Under the pieces are notes generated by a model, which was given only the letters and a program-made list of their open reading frames with translations, was not told where the DNA came from and did not search any database. Position numbers and translations under genes: made by a program. From Salpingoeca rosetta (Eukaryota > Opisthokonta > Choanoflagellata > Craspedida > Salpingoecidae): DNA of 12,500 bases. The stretch covers positions 160,785 through 173,284 of the forward strand of contig NW_004754909.1 of the NCBI RefSeq assembly GCF_000188695.1. Reading direction: 5' to 3'. Shown piece after piece: positions 7,523 to 12,500 of this stretch (position 1 is its first letter; every line of letters starts with the position of its first letter).

Positions 7523-10500
7523 TGGCTAAAAGCAATTATCTTGTGTCTTGTTGTTTTTCCTTGTCACATCCATCCCTCACACACGCACACACACACACAT
7601 CCCTCACACACACGCACATCCCTCACACACGCACTAACACACATACACATACTATTCATTGCAGGACTGAGCCAGTGTTGTGTGTGCCGAACCCCGAGCT
7701 CAACCACACTACCAACTGGACAGCGACGACAGCTGCACCAGACACCATTCAGCCCATGCTCGCCAGTCTGCTGCCCCACAGCATGCGATTTGCCCTGTAC
7801 CAACGCTGCTACTACCCAAACGTGGCAGACACACTGCAAGGCCGCGCCACCCTCCCCACCGCCCAGCTGCAGCACCTCATCAAATGCGTGCAGGCAAGTG
7901 GACACACACGGGCCAAGAACACATCACGACAGCGCCACGAGCACACCCACCACCGACATCACGACGATGACGATGCTGATGATGCTGATGATGATGACAT
8001 GAGCGGGGGCCGATGTGGCGACAGGGATGCCACACGCGTGTCATCGCGATCACAATCACGATCGTCGTCGCCATCAGCATCTCGATGGACGACAGATGAC
8101 GACGGGGGCGATGAGGGCGTGCGTGTGCGTGCATGCTGCGGCCACCAGCAGTGGTTCCTGCCCTTGATACCAACGGCAGCAGCATCACTCTCCTCGGCAG
8201 CTGTGTCGCCCATCGGCCATGTCACAGTCTCCATCCGCTACGCGTGTGTCCCTGCCACCGCTGATGCGCACACCATCACCGATGATCTCGCTGCCCCGAC
8301 AGCAGCAGGAAGAAGGGCAGGTGGGCGCAGGCAGAAGTGGCAAAGTGGATTTGCGAGCGGCGGTGGTGGTGACGATGAGGAGGAGGAGGACGACGAGGAC
8401 GGGGTGCGGCTGCGTGTGCATTTGAGGAGATTGACTGGCCTGCAGGCGGCTGTGCAACACCTGCTGCAACAGCAGCGCGTGCGTGCCTTGGAGGTGTGTG
8501 AGGAGGCCGGCGTGAATGCGGTTGTGCGCATCTCCCTCGCCCGACCGCTGCAGGGCGAACAGCACGGCGCCACCATCCCCTTTACCGCCGCCGGCACACA
8601 CGAGCGCGGCCGCTGCTCGGAGTGGTGCGAGACGGGCGTTATTTCCCGCAGCTTCTGCCCTGAGTTTGACGAGCACTGCACGTTCCACCTCGGCCCGCGC
8701 ACCGTCCCCGCGTCCTCGCTCGCCCGCCGGTCTGGTGGTGGCCGCAGACATGGCGACGCAGGCGCTGGCGACCTCGTCACAGACACGCACGTGCTGGTGG
8801 TGGAGGTGTGGCACCGTGCAGAGGAGCGGGCGAGTGCGCTGCCAGAGAATGCCCGCATCAGCATTCATCGCCACAACTCGGCCGCCCGCACGCCAAAGCA
8901 GACCACAGCAGCAGCAGCAGCAGCGGTGGCGGCTGGCGTGCAGACAAAGGAGTTTGTGCGGGGAGACATCCTGCTGGCCGCATGCCGTGTTCCCATTGCC
9001 GTATCGTTTGAACGCGATGGCACTGCTGTTGCGTTCCCCCAGCACGTGTGGACACCGCTCATGGCTGCGCCTCTGCCCAATAAGGACAGCAGTCGCCTCT
9101 TCCACCACCACCATCATGACAAGCAGCGGCATGCGTCATCATCCTCCTCGCTGCTGCCACGATCATCATCAACATCGTCAATGCCGCCCACCGCACAGTC
9201 TTGGCGCGTTGTCGGTGCTGTGGAGATGGAGGTGGTGGCAGAAGGTCATGATGTCGGTTCTGGTGCTGGTGGGCGCGGGCAGTCTGCGAGGCGGCGTCGC
9301 TGTGATGATGAGGATGAGGAACGCACGCCTGTGGCGGCAGCGTTTGCTCACCCATGGCTGGCTGGTGCTGGCCACATGTGCCAAGTGCAGGTGATTGTGG
9401 AAGATGTGTACCTTCCCTCCGATGCGTCAAACACCACAACAACAACAACGACGACGACACAGGAACCAGCGTCGGCGTACCGTTCCCACCGCCACCACCA
9501 CCACACCCATCAGCAGCAGGCACAGAGCGCACCATCACAATCAGCAGCAGCAACAGCAGCAACCAGAACGCGGTACGTTGCCCGGTATGTGCTGCCTGAT
9601 GGCCGGTTGCAGTGCACAGAGGCGCGCATGGCGGACACGAGTGGCCACGGCCTGCCCATTGTCAGCCTGCAACACCGCGGCGTGTTCACCTTCCCGCTCA
9701 CGGCAACGGCGCTCGCAGCATTGCAGCGGCAGCTGGAGGTGCAGCTGTGGAAGATAGCCACAACAATGACAACACGTGATGGCGGTGAAGAGAACAATGG
9801 TCCGGAACAGGGCCAATCGCGTGCACAGGAGCAGGAAGAGGAGTGGCTGGGGTCGGCGTTTATTACAACAGCGCCCTTGCTTCGCGGCACAACATCCCTG
9901 AGCCAGCTGTGCCCCGTCATCAAGCCACACGCCACGAACCTCCTCAACGCCCGCATGCGCGTGCACGTGATCCTGGATGTGCTGCCGGAGCAGCAGCTGC
10001 TGTCGCTGCCGTCGGGGCCGCCGGGGCCAAACGCTCGCGTGGGATTTGGTGCTCGTGGTGGCGGCGACGGTGGACGTGGTGGTGGTTGCGATCAACAATC
10101 CCAGGCTGCTACCGGTGACACTGGTGATGGACAGACGCCTGGACACCCAAGGGAGCACATCGTCAACTCTGGCACACACCCCATGCTCGTGTCTGTGGAG
10201 AGCGTTGCTCACATGAACATTGCTGCTAAGGAGACAGGTGGCAGTGACGGTCGTCGCGAGGGCATGCAATGCGGCGTGTATGTGTCATATCGCACCAGCA
10301 ATGAGATTGTGTCGACGCAGGTCTCGCCTGCTGCCGGTGGGAAGGAGGCCCTGTGGAATCACACCCGCACCGTGAGCGTGTATCTGCCGCGCCCGCACCC
10401 AAACGCGTCCATGACCTCTGGAGCGCTCGTGTTTGAGGTGTGGGCTCGCAAGCTGCCGCTCAACAATGGTGACAGCGACGGCGATGGCAGTGCGGGTGGT

Positions 10501-11981
10501 GGAGGAGGAAGAGGAAGAGGAGGTGGAAATGGCAACGCAGGTGGTGGTGGTGGTGATGACCGCCTGCTGGGGCGCGCACAGGTTGAGCTTGAGCCGCTGC
10601 TGTATGGCCTCACGTGCATTGACGGGTGGTACCACATCGCCACCGCCAGCGGCGAGAAGGTTGGCCAGCTTCACGTGCGCATTGAGCCTCTGAAGGCACT
10701 GCCAGCGCAGCACCAACTGCAACGGCGGCGCCCGCACAACGAGAAGGCGTCAGTAGCAGTGGCCGCAGCGTCACGACAGCGCCAAGATGCTCACGAGACA
10801 CGCGCGCAAGCGAAGACCACGTTGAATTCAGCAACGGCAGCAGCAATACAAGAAACAGCTACAAGATCAGCGGCAGCAGGAGACTGGACCAATCTTTCGA
10901 CGACAGGCGCCAGGGTTTGCAGTGCAAGCACGAGCGGACGATTTGGGGCTGTGTCGTCGCCACCGCCTGATGTGTCGCGGTCGTTTCTGCACACGAAGTT
11001 GGCAGAGAACCTGAATGCACTTGACGCTCTGGCCCAGTCTCTGCATGCACGCCTCATCACGCAACACACGGCAGATGAGCAGGAAGGGGAAGGGGAAGCA
11101 GCTGATGGTGATGGTGATTGGCGCGGGGGTGACGGTGACAGGCGGATTTATGGCGAGGAGACTGTGGTGGGGATTGCACATGCAGCTCAGCAGCACCGGC
11201 ATGAACGCGGTGGTGGTCACGGCCGCCTTCTCCACCGAGAGGACCGAGGCGATGTGCGGCCTGGGTCGCCACTGCATCGCGATGGTGGGGATGATGATGA
11301 CGGTGATGTTGGCGCTAGTTGGAGCGTTGGGCGTGGTGGACGTGGTGGGCACGAACACGAGTGGACGGAACACGAGGAGGACAGGGGTGCACACGAGGAG
11401 CGGCAGTGGCGGTCAGCTCGACGCGTGCACATCATCGATGAAGGTCGACATGGCGCGAGGGGCAAGGACGGCACATGTGAAGGTGGTGATGATGGTGATA
11501 GTGATGAAGATGAACACGATGGCACCCAGCGCCGCCAAGGTCGTGCAGATGACCCCTTGACTTCTCAATCCGCCCACACAACGTCGTCGGCGCACGCGAC
11601 ACGAGGCATGGGCGCAGGACACGATCGCGCTGCTGTTGCTGCTGTTGATGACGAGGATGACCTTGATGTTGCGTTTGGTGCGGATCGAGTGTTGTCGCGC
11701 GCGCGATCACTGCTGCAGCGCCTCAACGCCGGACAGACCATGACCGCAGCCGTTGGCGCTGAGAAGGAAACCGCTCACAGCTGCGGCCCTGATGATGACG
11801 ATGGCAGCGGCCGTGGTCGTATTGGTGGTGGTGACCGTGGCAACGACGCTGATAGCGACGTGATGGCGGGAACAGCGACCAACAGGACGTTTGTGATTGC
11901 CGCACACGAAAGACGCCAAACGAGCGAACACGAGACAGCAGAGATGGTGGATGCAGTCTTGTTTGCCTCTGAAGACACCTC

Positions 11982-12041
<60 letters not shown>

Positions 12042-12500
12042 TCGTAGTGGTGGGTTTGAATTCTTTGACAGCGATGCGCTTTCGCTGCCATCTGAGCCGG
12101 CGTCCCCGCGTCCACGAAACGAGCACAAACAAGGCGCTCACACCACAACTCATGATGATGATGATGATGATGATGGTGGTGGTGCTCGAAGTGGTGCCCA
12201 CCAAGCCGCAGACGGTGTACAAGTCCACGCGTCTGCATCACCGGCTACGAGGAGACGGACATATGAATACAGGGACATGTACGCCACCACATCCTCCGCC
12301 ACGCCGTTGCGGGTTGCCGACGATGGTGATGACGACGCTGGCTTGGCGTCTCTCGTTGGCTCCACGCCGCTATCGCGTCGACTTCGTGGGGAAAGACGCG
12401 ACCAACAACAAGACACCGCCCGAGTGGCTGCGGTTCCCGCGAAGGCAAGGGTGACAGCAACCACGCCAAGCACGCCACCACATCGGGCGCGTGCACCGCG
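2390..12500 (+). CDS. C2CD3: C2CD3 homologue, centriolar multi-C2-domain protein (3' end off window)
   Basis: Exons: 2390-2563, 2758-2882, 3041-3234, 3506-3600, 3739-3790, 3938-3996, 4211-4271, 4424-7469 and 7665-12500 (continues). Together they give 2880 complete codons; phase is kept at every junction. The start ATG has A at -3; an in-frame ATG at 2318 lies in the shared promoter strip. C2CD3 acts at the centriole distal end, in centriole elongation and distal appendage assembly before ciliogenesis. Recognition rests on the N-terminal C2 (FTVSLAWWGD, FPVRCGKPQLMQYLADMA, VAEIHVRIQL), the VDPVSGG...HIRVVVAMGSSRQMM block in the third C2, GETDCFV in the fourth, SRSFCPEFDEH in the fifth, and the last C2 (LLGRAQVELEPLL, GWYHI, GQLHVRIEPLKAL), all resembling human C2CD3. 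C2-like units lie at about residues 53-212, 640-865, 925-1085, 1200-1468, 1514-1798, 1838-2047 and 2108-2281. It is already longer than the human protein (about 2350), from low-complexity inserts and a long tail. Exon 6 is the least certain exon. Confidence 0.9.
2564..2757 (+). other. C2CD3: Intron 1 of C2CD3 (phase 0)
   Basis: Donor AAG|gtaagg, acceptor acaacag|GG, 194 bases. It is GU-rich from 8 bases inside the donor, then carries four 11-bp units (2601-2644), an (AC)11 tract at 2648-2669 and a CT-rich tract at 2687-2710 that lies about 50 bases from the acceptor. Confidence 0.85.
2601..2644 (+). repeat. 11-bp minisatellite, four copies, in intron 1
   Basis: The unit gtgctctctgt is repeated four times, the last with one substitution (gtggtctctgt). 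It sits between the GU-rich start of intron 1 and its AC tract. Confidence 0.9.
2883..3040 (+). other. C2CD3: Intron 2 of C2CD3 (phase 2)
   Basis: Donor CAG|gtacgt, acceptor gtcctcag|T, 158 bases. It holds a CA tract around 2952-2978 and a moderate pyrimidine-rich 3' end. The codon AG/T (Ser) is split across the junction. Confidence 0.85.
3235..3505 (+). other. C2CD3: Intron 3 of C2CD3 (phase 1)
   Basis: Donor GAG|gtgggc, acceptor tccgccag|TT, 271 bases, the longest in the gene. It holds a short (CAA)n tract near 3321-3337 and CACAT repeats near 3463-3480. The join restores KRVVLGRAELK, the expected late strand of the N-terminal C2 domain. Confidence 0.8.
3601..3738 (+). other. C2CD3: Intron 4 of C2CD3 (phase 0)
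   Basis: Donor AAG|gtatta, acceptor gccattcag|GTT, 138 bases. It is rich in TTG and CTG triplets (about 3641-3705). Joining gives MHKVAEIHVRIQ, matching the last strand of the N-terminal C2 domain. Confidence 0.85.
3791..3937 (+). other. C2CD3: Intron 5 of C2CD3 (phase 1), GU tract then long CA tract
   Basis: Donor AAG|gtccgt, acceptor acaacag|GA, 147 bases. (GT)9 at 3795-3812 begins four bases inside the donor and runs into GTCT units. (CA)34 fills 3852-3919. From 3853 to the acceptor no two pyrimidines are adjacent, so there is no conventional polypyrimidine tract. Confidence 0.75.
3852..3919 (+). repeat. (CA)34 microsatellite in intron 5
   Basis: This is an uninterrupted CA run of 68 bases, the longest dinucleotide repeat in the window. 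It ends 18 bases before the intron 5 acceptor. Confidence 0.95.
3997..4210 (+). other. C2CD3: Intron 6 of C2CD3 (phase 0)
   Basis: Donor CAC|gtgcgt, acceptor ttcatcaccag|GCG, 214 bases. Unlike introns 5 and 8 it has a strong pyrimidine-rich 3' end around 4178-4203 and no dinucleotide repeat. The junction was chosen because it keeps the frame into FDPFGSPMPQA. Confidence 0.65.
4272..4423 (+). other. C2CD3: Intron 7 of C2CD3 (phase 1)
   Basis: Donor CAG|gtgaca, acceptor ttgcctgcag|GC, 152 bases. It contains an exact 9-base inverted repeat, atgtgcatg at 4307-4315 and catgcacat at 4347-4355, and a fair pyrimidine tract before the acceptor. Confidence 0.75.
4424..5580 (+). other. C2CD3: Low-complexity linker of C2CD3 with polyQ and two short helices
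   Basis: This codes for about residues 254-639. A Gln-rich stretch (4567-4668) is followed by a helix (DLLSQLIERSERLQRDIHD, from about residue 352) and an acidic helix (DDLMADLLYDAYDDE). The rest is rich in Gly, Asp, Ala, His and Thr. The two helices resemble short conserved segments of the human linker. No globular domain is seen. Confidence 0.7.
5581..6255 (+). other. C2CD3: Second C2-like domain of C2CD3
   Basis: Residues about 640-865. Strand-like segments are HKLVRILE, NPCFLDLNVPL, GRVVFDCHDAAP, SVVVVRVMVPQR, LHVVGLASFPLEEVL and LGTLSLSIRLTS. An Asp/Gly insert coded by GAT and GGT triplets (5929-6015) breaks the domain between strands. Confidence 0.75.
6436..6915 (+). other. C2CD3: Third C2-like domain of C2CD3
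   Basis: Residues about 925-1085. It begins YHLLVSVADARGI and includes LCAVEVWDRCG, DTFLGLVKVRTKPL, QPIVDPVSGG and HIRVVVAMGSSRQMM. It is the least interrupted and most canonical C2 in the protein. The last block closely resembles the corresponding human segment. Confidence 0.85.
7039..7086 (+). repeat. C2CD3: (CAG)16 coding polyglutamine tract
   Basis: Sixteen uninterrupted CAG codons lie in the linker between the third and fourth C2 domains. Shorter CAG runs are at 4612-4635 and 7186-7200. Confidence 0.95.
7261..8260 (+). other. C2CD3: Fourth C2-like domain of C2CD3 (split by intron 8)
   Basis: Residues about 1200-1468. It contains HMFQVEVQRATDLDLF, YGETDCFVEHD, MRFALYQRCYYP, QQWFLPLI and GHVTVSIRYACVP. 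A His/Asp/Ser-rich insert (7900-8110) separates the middle and last strands. Confidence 0.75.
7470..7664 (+). other. C2CD3: Intron 8 of C2CD3 (phase 2), GU tract then CA tracts
   Basis: Donor CAG|gttggt, acceptor attcattgcag|G, 195 bases. (GT)18 at 7486-7521 lies 16 bases inside the donor. Interrupted CA tracts fill about 7577-7650. A likely branch site actaac is at 7633-7638, its A 27 bases before the last intron base. The split Arg codon AG/G is restored on joining. Confidence 0.85.
8398..9250 (+). other. C2CD3: Fifth C2-like domain of C2CD3
   Basis: Residues about 1514-1798. Segments include VRLRVHLRRLTGLQAAV, NAVVRISLARPL, SRSFCPEFDEHCTFHL, HVLVVEVWHRAEE, GDILLAACRVPI and VGAVEMEVVAEG. 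Inserts at 8701-8770, 8881-8945 and 9085-9190 (Gly/Arg, Ala, His/Ser) sit between these segments. Confidence 0.78.
9370..9996 (+). other. C2CD3: Sixth C2-like domain of C2CD3
   Basis: Residues about 1838-2047. Segments are GHMCQVQVIVEDVYL, RYVARYVLPDG, GVFTFPLT, LEVQLWKIA, EEWLGSAFITTAPLL and ARMRVHVILDVLPE. A Thr/His/Gln insert (9430-9560) and a Glu/Gln insert (9781-9843) interrupt it. Confidence 0.72.
10180..10701 (+). other. C2CD3: Seventh, last C2-like domain of C2CD3
   Basis: Residues about 2108-2281. Segments are HPMLVSVESVAHMNI, QCGVYVSYRTSNEI, KEALWNHTRTVSVYL, GALVFEVWARKL, LLGRAQVELEPLL, GWYHIATASGEK and GQLHVRIEPLKAL. A Gly/Arg/Asn insert (10470-10560) lies in the loop before LLGRAQV. 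Confidence 0.85.
11983..12039 (+). repeat. C2CD3: (CAA)19 coding polyglutamine tract
   Basis: Nineteen uninterrupted CAA codons in the C-terminal tail encode polyglutamine. The other large polyQ of the same protein uses CAG only. Confidence 0.95.
12148..12180 (+). repeat. C2CD3: (GAT)7 then (GGT) coding tract
   Basis: Seven GAT codons followed by GGT codons give an Asp run then Gly. It is one of many triplet tracts in the tail. Confidence 0.9.

Larger units (their letters stand above)
10702..12500 (+). other. C2CD3: C-terminal low-complexity tail of C2CD3 (continues off window)
   Basis: Six hundred codons stay open in the C2CD3 frame after the last C2 domain. Most of it is Asp, Gly, Arg, His and Gln. 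More ordered segments are SFLHTKLAENLNALDALAQS (about residues 2375-2394), DDLDVAFGADRVLSRARSLL (about 2599-2618), VDAVLFASED and GFEFFDSDALSLP. There is no stop codon, so the protein extends past the window. An unseen intron within this stretch cannot be excluded. Confidence 0.7.

Noticed and set aside
7148..8002. 284-codon plus-strand open frame across intron 8
   Set aside because: It reads through the GT and CA tracts of intron 8 and is out of frame with the C2CD3 domains on both sides.
8185..9132. 315-codon open frame on the minus strand
   Set aside because: It is antisense to the fourth and fifth C2 domains. It contains Cys and Leu runs from complementary CAG repeats and no recognisable domain.
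11723..12241. Minus-strand frames with long Val or His runs
   Set aside because: These are complements of the CAA and GAT coding repeats of the C2CD3 tail.
3041..12500. Transposon, viral or toxin genes
   Set aside because: No integrase, reverse transcriptase, transposase, terminal repeats or capsid-like frames were seen in any frame that is not a shadow of C2CD3.
1..12500. tRNA or rRNA genes
   Set aside because: No cloverleaf-like segment or conserved rRNA segment was noticed on either strand by eye. A covariance-model scan was not possible.

Overview
This is nuclear DNA of a eukaryote. It has spliceosomal introns of about 140-270 bp with GT..AG ends, a canonical AATAAA poly(A) signal, many dinucleotide and trinucleotide microsatellites, and GC-rich coding sequence. 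A flagellated, centriole-bearing unicellular relative of animals, such as a choanoflagellate, fits best: the main gene is a homologue of the centriolar protein C2CD3, introns are small, and proteins are swollen with Gln, Asp, Gly and His runs. The lineage is inference; no rRNA or other taxonomic marker is present.

Layout, left to right. (1) 1-872, plus strand: the 3' end of a gene encoding a helical protein I cannot name, followed by a 3' UTR with an (ATG)n tract, a (TG)13 tract and AATAAA at 1087-1092. (2) 1247-2278, minus strand: a complete, apparently intronless gene for a small Cys2-Cys2 zinc-binding protein whose layout matches the C18orf21/UPF0711 family (Snm1-like, RNase MRP). It converges with gene 1. 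(3) 2279-2389: a 111-bp intergenic strip that must hold the start regions of two divergent genes. (4) 2390 to beyond 12500, plus strand: a C2CD3 homologue. Nine exons are visible (seven short, then one of about 3.0 kb and one of more than 4.8 kb), coding for at least 2880 residues with seven C2-like domains and a long low-complexity tail.

The C2CD3 frame was followed codon by codon from 4426 to the right edge. It is open throughout except for intron 8 (7470-7664), and all eight splice junctions keep phase. Most other long open stretches on both strands over this region are shadows produced by GC-rich DNA and in-frame triplet repeats.

The most interesting signal is in the introns. Several carry a GU-rich tract close to the donor and a complementary CA-rich tract further downstream, so the intron could fold into a hairpin that brings its ends together. 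Intron 5 has essentially no polypyrimidine tract, and its acceptor is approached entirely through CA repeats. This resembles the (GT)n-(AC)n introns described in fish, where RNA structure reduces dependence on U2AF2. The convergent 3' ends of genes 1 and 2 show the same GU-then-CA arrangement.
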